DNA from: an uncultured Hyphomonas sp. | Lineage (GTDB): Bacteria > Pseudomonadota > Alphaproteobacteria > Caulobacterales > Hyphomonadaceae | Reading direction: 5' to 3' | Assembly (NCBI RefSeq): GCF_963675305.1 | Contig: NZ_OY776147.1 | Coordinates: 62,001-126,000, forward strand | Length of the DNA stretch: 64,000 nucleotides | In this document: piece after piece, positions 45,532 to 54,814 of the stretch | How positions within the stretch are numbered: position 1 is the stretch's first letter | How the letters are laid out: each line of letters begins with the position of its first letter | Notes under the pieces: generated by a model | The model's database searches: none | Told to the model about the DNA's origin: nothing | The model's input: only the letters and a program-made list of their open reading frames with translations | Position numbers and translations under genes: made by a program

Positions 45532-47976
45532 TCAGAATTTGACGTAGACGCCGGCTTTCACCATCTGCGGCTTGCCGCGGATGATCGTGTGCAGGCCGAA
45601 GGCGCCGCCGGTATTGCCGACATCGATCAGGTATTCCTCATCGAAGATGTTCTCACCGAGGACATAGGCGCCCCAACGCTCGCTGGCGGCATCATAGCCG
45701 ACGCGCAAATTCGCGACGCCATAGGCCTTCTGGTATTCCTGCACCACGGTGCCGTCCGGATACATTTCCGGCGTACGCACGAAGCCGCCATTGCCGTCCG
45801 CCGCATAGTCGAAGCCATTATCGTCTTCGAAGAAGTGCTTGCTCTTCCAGATATAGCTCGGGACGATGGAGATATCGCCATGCTCGCCCATCGGCACGGT
45901 GATGTCCGCGGCCAGAGAGAAGCTCTGTTCCGGGCTGAGGCGGAACTTGTTGCCGGCAAACTGCAGCGGGTTTCCGTTGTCGTCTTCGTCGTCATATTCC
46001 GAATGCGTGTAGGCATAGGTCGCGAGCAGGCGGACATAGTCGTTGACGAGCGCCTGTCCGTCGAATTCCAGGCCGTACTGCGTGGCGTTGCCGGAGTTCT
46101 CGGTGATGAACACGCCGTTGATCGGGTCGAACCGGGTCGTCTGGAAGTCCTTGTACTGTCCATAATAGACAGAGCTGGTCATCTGCAGCCGGTCATCGAA
46201 AAAGCGGCCGAAGACACCGGCTTCCACATTGTCCAGGGTCTCTGCGTCGATCAGGTTGTAATTGGCACCTTCCGCCGACAGGACTTCCGGGCGCCGGCCG
46301 CGGCCATAGGCGACCCAGGTGTTCACATTGTCGGACACACGGTAGGAGGCATTGAAGCGCCAGGTGAATGCGCCATCGGTATCATCAGACGCCGAGGCCA
46401 TCTGATCGAGCGTCTCGGCACTCAGAAGGAGGGTTGGGGCAAGGGTCACGCCGTTCAGCCCGCCGAGCCCCGCAAGATAGGGGTTCGTCTTCAGGGCGTG
46501 GCCGATCGTGCTGGCCGACAGGTCTTCCTTCGTATAGCGCAGGCCCGCGGTCAGTTTCAGCTTGTCGGTGACCGCATAGGTCACATCGCCGAACAGGTCA
46601 TAGGAATCGCGGTCTTCGGTCGACAGGGACTGTTCGAGATGTTCCCCGTAGAGCGGCACCAGCTGGCCCATCAGCAGGGCGGCGAGCGCGGAATACTGAA
46701 GCGGGGTGTCGAAGCTGCCGAAGTTTTCGGCGCCCGGAACACCGGCAAGGGCGAGGTAGGCCTGCGCCTGCGGAACCGTCAGGCCGGCCGCGCCGGCAAG
46801 GGTCGGAGCGAACAGCGACTGGGCATAGGCTTCGTCGGTCGAGAAGCGCAGCTCTGCCTTGCTGTCGATGGTGAAATAGTTGCCGCCGAAGAAGGCCGTC
46901 AGCTTGCCGCCGGCGTCATAGTTCAGGCGCAGCTCCTGGCTGAACGTATTGGCTTTGCGGGCCTGGTAGAACTGAAGCAGGTTGAAGGCGGCGCCGTCGG
47001 AGTCCCAGGCTTCTTTCGAGATCAGGTTGCGATAGTCGGTCAGCGATGTCAGCGACCAGGCATCATTGATGTCATATTCGATGTTGGAGGTGACATAGAA
47101 AAGGTCCCGGTCGTTGCCGAGCTTGCTGCGCACCTGGTCGTCATTGATGTTCATGGCCGTGGCGCCATACGGGTCCACTTTGCCGTTCACTTCGAAGAAG
47201 CCGGAGGTGAACTGCGTGCCGGTGGAATCGTCTTCCTGATAGTTGACGAACAGATCGGCAGTCAGCTTGTCGGTCGGCGCCCAGTGCAGGGCGGTGCGGA
47301 CAGCGGTCGTGTCCTGGCCCATCAGGTCCGGCGAATTGGCCGTGTTCGGAACATATCCGTCCATGTTCTTGATCTGGCCGGCGACGCGCAGGGCGAGCGT
47401 GTCGTTGATGGTCCAGTTATAGTGGCCTTCGGCGCGGCGCGAATCATAGTCACCGCCTTCAAGCGTCAGGGACCCGGAATTTCCCGCCAGCGAGGCGCGG
47501 TTCTGGATGAAGTTGATGCCGCCGACCAGGGCGCCCTGGCCGAACAGGGTGGCTTGCGGGCCTTTGACGACCTCGACACGTTCCATGTCATAAATGGCGA
47601 GGTTGGTGGCGAAAGACGGGTTGCCGATGGCCACGCCGTTCTGGAACATGGCGACGCGCGGCGTGCCGCTGTCGGAGACGACCCCGCGCAGCGAGTAGCT
47701 CGGCGCGTTGAGGCTCTGTGCCTGCACCTGCAGGCCGGGGACGAAGTTGCCGAGGTCTTCCAGATCATCTGCGGCCAGTTTGTCGATCAGGTCCTGATCG
47801 GTCACCGACACGTTGATCGGAACATCGATCAGCGTCTGTTCCTGCTTCTGCGTCGTCACGGTGACGGTTTCGAGGCGGCGGTCGCTCTCGGCCGCGTCGG
47901 GATCGGCAAAGGCGACGAACTGGCTGGTGAAGGTGAGAGCTGCAAGTGCGGTTGCAGAGCGAAGATGACGTTTCAT
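45532..47976 (-). CDS. TonB-dependent outer-membrane receptor
   Basis: 814-residue TonB-dependent receptor. The signal peptide is MKRHLRSATALAALTFTSQFVAFA. The plug domain (about 30-160) has the TonB-box-like TVTTQKQEQ and YSLRGVVSDSGTPRVAMF. The remaining beta-barrel ends in aromatic KAGVYVKF, the usual outer-membrane signal. The ligand is unknown, but genes for a glycerophosphodiesterase (downstream) and a metallophosphoesterase (divergent) suggest a phosphorylated substrate. Start at 47976 is set by the signal peptide. Confidence 0.9.
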   Translation of the reverse strand: MKRHLRSATALAALTFTSQFVAFADPDAAESDRRLETVTVTTQKQEQTLIDVPINVSVTDQDLIDKLAADDLEDLGNFVPGLQVQAQSLNAPSYSLRGVVSDSGTPRVAMFQNGVAIGNPSFATNLAIYDMERVEVVKGPQATLFGQGALVGGINFIQNRASLAGNSGSLTLEGGDYDSRRAEGHYNWTINDTLALRVAGQIKNMDGYVPNTANSPDLMGQDTTAVRTALHWAPTDKLTADLFVNYQEDDSTGTQFTSGFFEVNGKVDPYGATAMNINDDQVRSKLGNDRDLFYVTSNIEYDINDAWSLTSLTDYRNLISKEAWDSDGAAFNLLQFYQARKANTFSQELRLNYDAGGKLTAFFGGNYFTIDSKAELRFSTDEAYAQSLFAPTLAGAAGLTVPQAQAYLALAGVPGAENFGSFDTPLQYSALAALLMGQLVPLYGEHLEQSLSTEDRDSYDLFGDVTYAVTDKLKLTAGLRYTKEDLSASTIGHALKTNPYLAGLGGLNGVTLAPTLLLSAETLDQMASASDDTDGAFTWRFNASYRVSDNVNTWVAYGRGRRPEVLSAEGANYNLIDAETLDNVEAGVFGRFFDDRLQMTSSVYYGQYKDFQTTRFDPINGVFITENSGNATQYGLEFDGQALVNDYVRLLATYAYTHSEYDDEDDNGNPLQFAGNKFRLSPEQSFSLAADITVPMGEHGDISIVPSYIWKSKHFFEDDNGFDYAADGNGGFVRTPEMYPDGTVVQEYQKAYGVANLRVGYDAASERWGAYVLGENIFDEEYLIDVGNTGGAFGLHTIIRGKPQMVKAGVYVKF

Positions 47977-48556
47977 GAGAAGCCCATTCCTTGTTGCGGC
48001 GCACAATCGACCGCTTGGCGGGCTGGCTATTTTTTTTCGAAGGCAGCTTCAAATCAAAGTTTTACGACCGTGGTTTTGTATCAATTCCGTATACGAAACA
48101 GGAGGGTTTTAGGGGTTTTCACGCCGCCCGCTGTGGTGATCGAGAGGCGCTCGCCTGATGGGTTGTCACAAAGTCTGCGGGAATAAGGACTTGTCCGTGT
48201 AGGGTAAATGTAGGTGGCGTGACGTATTCTTGTGATGTTTGTCCTTTGCGGGAGAAATGGCTGCAAAGGGAACGACGGAAAGTGGAAATGCGGTTTCGGC
48301 TTTCCGCTGCACTCTTCGCCGGCGGGGGTGCGACCGGATTGCGCACTTTTGCCGCCAGCCGCCTTGCCGGGGCGTTACAGGAAAATGGAGGTGTCCCGCT
48401 CGGGCCATGTGCTTTCTCTTCGACCTGTTGCTGCGGCAACACGGTGCAGCCGTTCAGAACTCACAAGAAACTGTCATGGGATGCCGCTAGAGGCTTGCCG
48501 GAACATTGCCGGATGCCTGTGCTGCTGACCGGCCGGAAACATCAGGAGACAGACAA
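47977..48556. other. 580-bp divergent intergenic region
   Basis: Long gap between the divergent TonB receptor and metallophosphoesterase genes. Short open frames inside it lack a ribosome-binding site or recognisable sequence. It is AT-rich near the receptor (TTTTTTTT at 48031 region; TTGATA and TAAAAC-like promoter elements on the minus strand around 48060-48095) and holds a possible Pho box near its right end. It probably carries both promoters and leaders. No other gene is seen. Confidence 0.5.
48460..48477 (+). promoter_or_regulatory. Possible Pho box
   Basis: CTCACAA (48460-48466), four bases, then a perfect CTGTCAT half-site (48471-48477), the 7-4-7 layout of PhoB-binding sites. It lies about 80 bp upstream of a metallophosphoesterase gene. 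One half is weak (4 of 7), so the call is tentative. Confidence 0.4.
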
Positions 48557-49894
48557 ATGCGCTTTTCAGCTCTGACCCGGCGGCCTCGGATCGTGCCCGT
48601 TCTGGTTGCTCTGGCCGGACTGGCTGCCGCGTGTACGAATGCCACGCCGGTTCCGGCCCCGGTTGAGGTGCCGGTCGCCGACACCGCGTTCACCATTGCC
48701 GTCCTGCCGGATACGCAGAACTATCTCGATTACACCCACCAGACCGCGGAGGGCTTCCCCTTCGATGCGAACGAAATGTTCCTGGAGCAAATGCAGTTCG
48801 TTGCTGACAATCTGGAATCCGAAGGCGGCGAGATCGCCTTTGTCTCCTCGCTGGGCGATGTCTGGCAGCACCAGACGCTGACCATGGATGAAGAGCATAA
48901 AGCGCGCGGCTTCGAGCGCGTGCCCAACCCGATCATGGATGCGCACTTCGCCCCGACCGAAAAAGTGAAGACGGTAGAAATGCCAAAGGCCCATGAGGGC
49001 TTTTCCCTGATCGCCGGCAAGACGCCGTTCTCGGTTGTGCCGGGCAATCATGATTATGACTCCATGTGGACATCGGCGAAGTTCCCGCCGCAGGCCAGCA
49101 GCCCGGCCGAGGTCGACCCGAATGATCTCAAAACGTCTCTCGGTGTCGTGCATCCGGGCGGGCTCGACAATTTCCGGTCCGTGTTCGGCGCCGACACTGC
49201 TTTCTTTAAAGACCAGCCCTGGTATGTCGCCTCGCACGATGGCGGGGCCGACAGCGCGCAGGTGTTCGAGGCGGGCGGCTACCGTTTCCTCCATATCGGT
49301 CTTCAGTTCGATCCGCCGGATGCGTCGCTGGAATGGGCGGCCTCCGTCATCGCGCAATATCCCGGCCTGCCGACGATTGTCTCCACGCATGACTATATGA
49401 CCAAGGAAGGGGAGCGCCTGCCGAACCCGATCGTCGACGGGCATGCCGTGGACCCGATCAACAACAGCCCGGAAATGGTCTGGGAGAAACTGATCAGCCA
49501 GCAGGACCAGATTTTCCTCGTCCTCTGCGGCCACGAGCATGGCCAGGCCTGGCGCGTGGATGAGAACGCTGCCGGCCACAAGGTCTGGCAGGTGCTGGCC
49601 GACTATCAGGACCGGGGACAGACCGCGAAGGATGCCGGCGTTCAGTCGGCCTGGCCGGTCGGCATCGGCGATGGCTGGATGCGCCTGATGAGCTTCGACT
49701 TCGGCAAGGCTGTGCCGGAGCTGACGGTCGAGACCTATTCGACCTATTACCGGAAACAGAGCCGGGACATGGCGGAATATGCCGGCTGGTACAAAGCGGC
49801 CGAAAAGCCGGACCTGACCGACGAGGCCTTCCACGAAGAAGACGACTATGTGCTCCTGCTGGACGGTTTCCGGTCACGGTTCGGCACGCCATAG
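48557..49894 (+). CDS. Metallophosphoesterase lipoprotein
   Basis: 445-residue calcineurin-like phosphoesterase, predicted lipoprotein or exported (LAGLAAACTNA). The dimetal site motifs are IAVLPDTQNYLDYT, SSLGDVWQHQ, VPGNHDYD and CGHEHGQAW. It presumably hydrolyses phosphate esters in the periplasm or at the surface. The ATG at 48557 follows CAGGAGAC; the upstream open frame to 48506 is not used. Together with the divergent receptor and glpQ it forms a phosphate-scavenging group. Confidence 0.87.
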   Translation: MRFSALTRRPRIVPVLVALAGLAAACTNATPVPAPVEVPVADTAFTIAVLPDTQNYLDYTHQTAEGFPFDANEMFLEQMQFVADNLESEGGEIAFVSSLGDVWQHQTLTMDEEHKARGFERVPNPIMDAHFAPTEKVKTVEMPKAHEGFSLIAGKTPFSVVPGNHDYDSMWTSAKFPPQASSPAEVDPNDLKTSLGVVHPGGLDNFRSVFGADTAFFKDQPWYVASHDGGADSAQVFEAGGYRFLHIGLQFDPPDASLEWAASVIAQYPGLPTIVSTHDYMTKEGERLPNPIVDGHAVDPINNSPEMVWEKLISQQDQIFLVLCGHEHGQAWRVDENAAGHKVWQVLADYQDRGQTAKDAGVQSAWPVGIGDGWMRLMSFDFGKAVPELTVETYSTYYRKQSRDMAEYAGWYKAAEKPDLTDEAFHEEDDYVLLLDGFRSRFGTP

Positions 49895-49977
49895 TCCGTT
49901 ATAGTCATGCCGTGATCCAGGCAGGTCTGTGCTGATCCGTCCTGGTCCGGCATGGTCGCCCTCTGGTCTGTGGCTGC

Positions 49978-49993
49978 ATGACACAGTTGTCAT
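49978..49993. promoter_or_regulatory. Operator-like palindrome upstream of the copper-receptor operon
   Basis: ATGACA (49978-49983) and TGTCAT (49988-49993) form a perfect inverted repeat with a CAGT spacer, 33 bases upstream of the DUF2946 gene start. TTGTCA inside it could serve as the -35 element, so a bound repressor would block the promoter. The cognate regulator is not in the window. Confidence 0.5.
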
Positions 49994-50025
49994 TCTTAAG
50001 GGGCTGTGGCCTTCCTCCGGCCAGT

Positions 50026-50448
50026 ATGTGGTACCGATCCAGCCGCTCCCGGATGATGTCATTGCTCAGCGCTGTCGCGCTGATGGCAATGATCGTGCGC
50101 GGGCTGGTGCCGTCGGGCTATATGCTGGCGGCTGCAGACACGCCGGGTGACTTCGTCAGCATCGTCATCTGCCATGGCGACGGCACGGATGGCACCCAGT
50201 CCCTACTGGACCTGAAGAACGGCAAGATCGTCGATCCGGAAGACCTGCCGGGCCAGTCTGACGACGGCAAGAACCAGACCTGTCCTTATGCCATGTCGGC
50301 GCATTTCACGCCGCCCATGGTGAGCGGAAAGCTGGAAAGGCCCGTTCAGGAACCGGCTGTCTTCCTGTCTGCCTCTGATTATCTCGTCCCGGGACGCGGC
50401 CTTGCCGCTCCGCCGCCGCCGGCCCGTGGACCGCCCCTGACAATCTGA
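50026..50448 (+). CDS. DUF2946-family protein
   Basis: 140-residue small protein with a hydrophobic N-terminal signal or anchor (MMSLLSAVALMAMIVRGLVPSGYML) and the DUF2946 hallmarks GLVPSGYM, an ICHGDG motif, a CPYA cysteine further on, and a closing RGPP. Family members commonly sit beside copper transport and TonB-receptor genes; the cysteines and histidine suggest metal handling. Start at 50026 was chosen over 49978 because the earlier codons run through the palindrome. First gene of the putative copper operon. Confidence 0.75.
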   Translation: MWYRSSRSRMMSLLSAVALMAMIVRGLVPSGYMLAAADTPGDFVSIVICHGDGTDGTQSLLDLKNGKIVDPEDLPGQSDDGKNQTCPYAMSAHFTPPMVSGKLERPVQEPAVFLSASDYLVPGRGLAAPPPPARGPPLTI

Positions 50449-50533
50449 TTTCGTCTCGCGCGCACCCGTCTCCGGACGTGTGCGTTTGGTGCGCTGGCAT
50501 GAGCCCGGCGCGTCAGGAATCGGATAAAATTCA

Positions 50534-51112
50534 ATGCACAACAATCTGGTTGCAGCCCCTGACAGGCTGCAGGTCCCTCAGATCGGGGGCCGTGAAATAC
50601 ACCGGCCGACTGCCGGTGAAGAAACAGGACGGATCTGGCTGGATGCGGTCATCACGCCGAACGTTTCCCTGAACAACCGGGTGGCGCTGATCCTGGCAGC
50701 ATCCCTGATCCTGCCCGGCAGCCTGATTTGCCTGGCAACGGCCTGGATGGGTGCCTGGATGGTGACCCCTCTGGTGTTCCTGTCTGAAGTCGCGCTTGGC
50801 GTCATGATCCTCTGGCACGCCCGGTCTCTCGGTCAGTACAGGCAGCGCGTCTGCCTCACTGATACGTTCCTCCTGATCGAAACCCGTACCCGCGCGGGCC
50901 TGCCCGTCGAATGGGCGGAACTGCCGCCGCACTGGCTGCGCGTGGACCGCGTCAACGACACGGGCAGAGGGTGCGATGCCCTCGTCCTACGTGCCGGGCT
51001 GCAGCACGCCGACATCGGGTCCGTCCTCTCTCCGCCCGAACGCAGCTCGCTGGCGGATGCCATCGAAGCCGCCCTTCGCAATCGCCGCAATGGCCAGTCA
51101 CTGGCGGCCTGA
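50534..51112 (+). CDS. DUF2244 membrane protein
   Basis: 192-residue integral membrane protein. Two adjacent hydrophobic segments at about residues 51-72 and 74-96 (VALILAASLILPGSLICLATAW, MVTPLVFLSEVALGVMIL) and the TDTFLLIE and DALVLRAG segments fit DUF2244, a family often seen near cytochrome-oxidase or metal-uptake genes in alphaproteobacteria. The N-terminal 30 residues are not conserved-looking; an internal start is possible. Lies between the DUF2946 and receptor genes. Confidence 0.7.
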   Translation: MHNNLVAAPDRLQVPQIGGREIHRPTAGEETGRIWLDAVITPNVSLNNRVALILAASLILPGSLICLATAWMGAWMVTPLVFLSEVALGVMILWHARSLGQYRQRVCLTDTFLLIETRTRAGLPVEWAELPPHWLRVDRVNDTGRGCDALVLRAGLQHADIGSVLSPPERSSLADAIEAALRNRRNGQSLAA

Positions 51113-51134
51113 TCTCTCTTCCTCACGAAAGCAA

Positions 51135-53285
51135 ATGAACATGAAATACAGACTCCTTGGCGGCACCGCCGCGACCCTTCTCGCCTCAGCGGGCATCGTG
51201 CTGCCTGCTACCGCGCAAACGGCCACTGAACTTCCGCCAATCGAGGCGCAGGATAGCGATCGTGCAGATGAGGGCAGCGTTGCTGTCGGCAGCACGGAAG
51301 TGACAGGCGCCGGCCTTGAAGCTGGCCTTGCGACCTCCTCGGACTCGCTGCAGCTGATCTCCCGGGCACCGGGCGTTGCGGTCCAGTCGAATGGCGGCAT
51401 TGCCTCGCTGCCGATCCTGCGGGGCTTGGCAGATGACCGGGTCGGCGTCCTGATCGATGGCCAGCAATCCACAAATTACTGCCCCAACCATATGAACCCG
51501 GTGACGTCCTATATCGATGCCTCGCGTGTCGAGCGGATTGTCGTGACGCCGACCCTGTCGCCTGTCAGCATGGGCGGCGACAATATTGCGGGCATTATCT
51601 CGATCGAAAGCCGGGCGCCGGAATTTTCCGATGGCGGTGTCGAGGTCTATGGTGAAGCCGGCGCGACATACCGGAGCGTCTCGAACGGTGTCGGCGCGTC
51701 GCTTCAGGCGAATGTCGCCGGTGAGAAAGTCAGCGCCCGGTATGAGGCGAGTTGGAACAAGGCGGACAATTACAAGTCTGGCTCAGGCGATGAGGTCCGC
51801 TCGACCCTCTACCAGAACTATGACCAGTCGCTGCTGCTTGCTGCGCGTCCAACGGAGGATGTCCTGCTCTGGGCCCGCATCAGCCAGCAGGGCGTGCCGT
51901 ATGAAGGCTTCGCCAACCAGCGCATGGACCTGACCGACAATACGAGCACCAGCGTGCAGCTGCACGGGGAAGGTCCGCTCGGGGCAGGGATCCTGACAGC
52001 TGAAGCCTCCTGGCGCAGCGTCGATCATGAAATGAACTTCCTGTCCGACAAGGGCGGCGCGGCAACCGGCGGCATGCCGATGATCACCGAGGGCGAGGAT
52101 GTCTCGGCCAAGGTCTCCTACGACACGCCGGTTGAGGGTGTTGGCCAGGTCCGCGTCGGTGCAGAACTCTTCCGTGCGTCCATGGACGATTACTGGCCGG
52201 CTGTTCCGGGCAGCATGATGATGTCGCCGCTCGACTATGTGAACATCAATGACGGCGAACGGAACCGCACAGGCGTGTGGGCGGAATGGGAAGCCAACCC
52301 GTCACCGGAATGGTCCACCTTGTTCGGTGTTCGCTATGAAAACGTCGAAATGGATACCGGAGAGGTGCAGCCCTATTCCTGGACCGGCATGATGAACATG
52401 GCCGATGCCATGGCTGCCATGGCGTTCAATGCGGCTGACCGGGCGCGCGAAGACGACAATGTCGACGTGACCGCAAAGGCGACCTGGCGCCCGAGCGACT
52501 CTGTTGCAGTGGAGTTTGGTGCTGCGCAGAAAACCCGCTCCCCGAACCTCTATGAGCGTTACGCCTGGGGCCGGGGCTCCATGTCCAGCTCGATGACCAA
52601 CATGACCGGCGATGGCGCGGGCTATGTCGGCGACATCAATCTGGAGCCGGAAGTCGCGCGCAGCCTCGCCGCAACGCTCAACTGGACCGACGGAGCCGAG
52701 AGCGGACGGGTCCTGCAGCTTTCCGCCTGGGCCAGCTATGTCGAAGATTATATCGATGCAGACCGGATCGGCACTTTGAAAGACGGTCTGCCGATTCTCC
52801 AGTTCGCAAATCACGAGGCCGAACTGTACGGCCTTGAGGCCACCGGTGCGATGCCGCTCTGGCAGACAGGGTATGGCGATACGCGGTTCACTGGAACGGT
52901 CAGCTGGGCCAAGGGCGAGAACAAGGACACAGGCGACAATCTCTACAACATCGCTCCGCTTCAGGGCCTGTTCGCGCTTGAGAATACGAAAGGCATCTGG
53001 ACGCAGGCGATCGAACTGGAACTGGTCGATGAGAAGGACGACATCAGCGCTGTGCGTCAGGAACTCCGCACGCCCGGCTATGTGCTGATCCATCTGCGGG
53101 CAGGGGGTGAGGTCGGCCGTGTGCGGTTTGCAGCGGCGATCGAGAACCTGCTGGACCAGGACTATGACCTGCCGCTCGGCGGAATTGCTTTCGGCGACTA
53201 TAAATATGGTGGCCGGATCGGTCCGTACCATCAGGTCGCCGGTCCGGGCCGGTCGTTCAATCTCAGCGTCAACGTCGCGTTCTGA
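51135..53285 (+). CDS. OprC/NosA-like copper TonB-dependent receptor
   Basis: 716-residue outer-membrane receptor. Signal peptide: MNMKYRLLGGTAATLLASAGIVLPATAQ. The plug includes SLPILRGLADDRVGVLIDG and a CPNHMNP motif (CxxxM) that matches the copper-binding C-x3-M of Pseudomonas OprC. Several loops are methionine-rich: PMITEG, SMMMSPLD, WTGMMNMADAMAAMAF and SMSSSMTNMTGDG, fitting Cu(I) ligation. The barrel ends in NLSVNVAF. The start ATG 51135 is at the signal peptide. A TonB gene follows only 1 base after its stop. Copper as ligand is inferred from motif similarity. Confidence 0.88.
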   Translation: MNMKYRLLGGTAATLLASAGIVLPATAQTATELPPIEAQDSDRADEGSVAVGSTEVTGAGLEAGLATSSDSLQLISRAPGVAVQSNGGIASLPILRGLADDRVGVLIDGQQSTNYCPNHMNPVTSYIDASRVERIVVTPTLSPVSMGGDNIAGIISIESRAPEFSDGGVEVYGEAGATYRSVSNGVGASLQANVAGEKVSARYEASWNKADNYKSGSGDEVRSTLYQNYDQSLLLAARPTEDVLLWARISQQGVPYEGFANQRMDLTDNTSTSVQLHGEGPLGAGILTAEASWRSVDHEMNFLSDKGGAATGGMPMITEGEDVSAKVSYDTPVEGVGQVRVGAELFRASMDDYWPAVPGSMMMSPLDYVNINDGERNRTGVWAEWEANPSPEWSTLFGVRYENVEMDTGEVQPYSWTGMMNMADAMAAMAFNAADRAREDDNVDVTAKATWRPSDSVAVEFGAAQKTRSPNLYERYAWGRGSMSSSMTNMTGDGAGYVGDINLEPEVARSLAATLNWTDGAESGRVLQLSAWASYVEDYIDADRIGTLKDGLPILQFANHEAELYGLEATGAMPLWQTGYGDTRFTGTVSWAKGENKDTGDNLYNIAPLQGLFALENTKGIWTQAIELELVDEKDDISAVRQELRTPGYVLIHLRAGGEVGRVRFAAAIENLLDQDYDLPLGGIAFGDYKYGGRIGPYHQVAGPGRSFNLSVNVAF

Positions 53286-53286
53286 C

Positions 53287-54048
53287 GTGCTGCGGAGGTT
53301 TCTCACCTCCAGCTATATGGCGGGCGTGGCTCTGGCTGCGCTCGCCCATGGCGGTTTGCTGGCAGGTGTTTTCCTGCTGGCGCCTGCCGGTCCGTCGGGG
53401 CTCGGCCCGAAGGATGATGTATTTCTCGTGAGTCTCGTCGAGGAACCGGTGACGGTACCTGTGCAGGAGCCCGAACCGGACCTGCCCCAAACGAAGCTGC
53501 CACCCGCTCCGCCTGAGAAAGTGGACGATCCGCCAGCATCGGCCGCTGAAGTCGCAACCGATCCGGCGCCGGCCCTTGAGCCGGCAAAGCCGATTGAAGA
53601 CGTGCAGCCAGTTCCCGAGCCCGCTCCGGCTGCGGATACTGCGCCCGGTGAGCCGGAGTCCGGCCCGGCACTTGTGACCCTTGCCTCTGACGCCCCTGCG
53701 CAAACGGCCGCGCCGGACCCTGCTACAGAGCCGGCCGGGTCAAAAGGTGCGGCATCGCTCAGTGGCGACGGCAAGGCGATGCGGGACGCCTATCTGCGGG
53801 ATGTGCGCCTGCAGCTCGCCCGTCATGCCCCGCGAGGCGTGCGGGGCGCTGGGAATTGTGAAGTCGAGTTTCGTCTGTCGCATGAAGGCGAAGTTGTGTT
53901 CGTTGGAATACGGACCAGCAGCGGAAGCCGGCTTTATGACCGCCGGTGCCTGAAGTCGGTAACGGCGGCCGTGCCTTTCCCGGTGGCGCCGGAGGGCGCT
54001 GCCCCTGAAGAACTGAGCTTCACGATTTTCATCGAGCAGAAGCGATGA
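53287..54048 (+). CDS. tonB: TonB-family energy transducer
   Basis: 253-residue TonB-like protein. An N-terminal membrane anchor (about residues 10-33) precedes a Pro/Glu-rich periplasmic linker (EEPVTVPVQEPEPDLPQTKL onward to about residue 130). The C-terminal domain (about 165-253) has the VRLQLARHAPRGVRGAGNCEVEFRL and FVGIRTSSGSRLYDRRCLKSV signature with two cysteines. GTG start at 53287, one base after the receptor stop, makes it a dedicated partner of the receptor. No exbB/exbD is nearby. Confidence 0.82.
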   Translation: MLRRFLTSSYMAGVALAALAHGGLLAGVFLLAPAGPSGLGPKDDVFLVSLVEEPVTVPVQEPEPDLPQTKLPPAPPEKVDDPPASAAEVATDPAPALEPAKPIEDVQPVPEPAPAADTAPGEPESGPALVTLASDAPAQTAAPDPATEPAGSKGAASLSGDGKAMRDAYLRDVRLQLARHAPRGVRGAGNCEVEFRLSHEGEVVFVGIRTSSGSRLYDRRCLKSVTAAVPFPVAPEGAAPEELSFTIFIEQKR

Positions 54049-54268
54049 CCCGCTGCGCATTGGCGCCTGCCTGCGTCTGACGCAGATTCTACTGCAGAAT
54101 ATTGATGCGAGGCCATCCGTTGCCGGACAAATGGGCAGGTATGGCCCATATTCTGCCCAAGTGCTGGGATTGGTAAAGGAATGCCTTAATCAGGCCTGTC
54201 TTTTAATTAATCTTAACGCTTGTGATGGATGGTCACAATCGTTAGCCAAAACGTGTCCCGTATTAACC

Positions 54269-54754
54269 ATGATGTTCAAGGTTCTTCCGACGTCCTTCTT
54301 TTTCCTCGCGGCCTGCGCTGTTGCTCTCATGCCTGCGCAGGCGGATGTGCTGCTGTCTTCGGCCTCGGTCGAGCGAGTGGTGCTGATGGAATATGAGGAT
54401 GGGTCGACCGAGACGGAATACGTGCCGGCAGACGCTGTCGAGCCCGGACAGGAGCTCGCCTATGTGGTGAGCTTCCGGAACGAAGGGGCCGAGGAGGAAG
54501 ACAGTGTCGTCATGACCATCCCGGTGCCGGAAGACATGATCTATGTCGATGACTCGGTGATCGCCGACAATGCGGCCGTGGACTTCTCCATTGATGGTGG
54601 CAAGTCCTTCGCGCCGCGCGACGATCTGTTGATCGAGGATGGCGACAATGTCCGCATGGCCTCCGCCGATGAGATCACGCATGTCCGCTGGACCTTCGCA
54701 CGCGTGACACCAGGCGAGGAAGGCATGCTCGCCTTCCATGCGATCCTGAACTGA
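54269..54754 (+). CDS. Exported DUF11-like beta-sandwich protein
   Basis: 161-residue secreted protein with a signal peptide ending AQA (MMFKVLPTSFFFLAACAVALMPAQA). The mature part resembles a DUF11/conserved-repeat domain: PGQELAYVVSFRNEGAEEEDSVV, MTIPVPEDMIYVDDS and FSIDGGKSFAPRDDLLI. Such modules occur in surface proteins; the role here is unknown. Upstream 220 bp up to tonB hold no other gene. A double ATG gives 54269 or 54272 as the start. Confidence 0.7.
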   Translation: MMFKVLPTSFFFLAACAVALMPAQADVLLSSASVERVVLMEYEDGSTETEYVPADAVEPGQELAYVVSFRNEGAEEEDSVVMTIPVPEDMIYVDDSVIADNAAVDFSIDGGKSFAPRDDLLIEDGDNVRMASADEITHVRWTFARVTPGEEGMLAFHAILN

Positions 54755-54814
54755 ACCCACCCCTAAGCTGCCCTGCATTGACCCGTACGCCCGCCCTGGC
54801 GTAACGCCGGTGCC

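Noticed and set aside
45589..48186. 865-codon open frame antisense to the TonB receptor, longer than the receptor itself
   Set aside because: The receptor has a signal peptide, plug and barrel motifs and a C-terminal aromatic. The antisense frame is low-complexity Gly/Arg/Val-rich with no known motif, a common effect of GC-rich codon use.
48219..48575. 118-codon open frame in the gap before the metallophosphoesterase
   Set aside because: No ribosome-binding site, no family resemblance, and it overlaps the start region and the possible Pho box.
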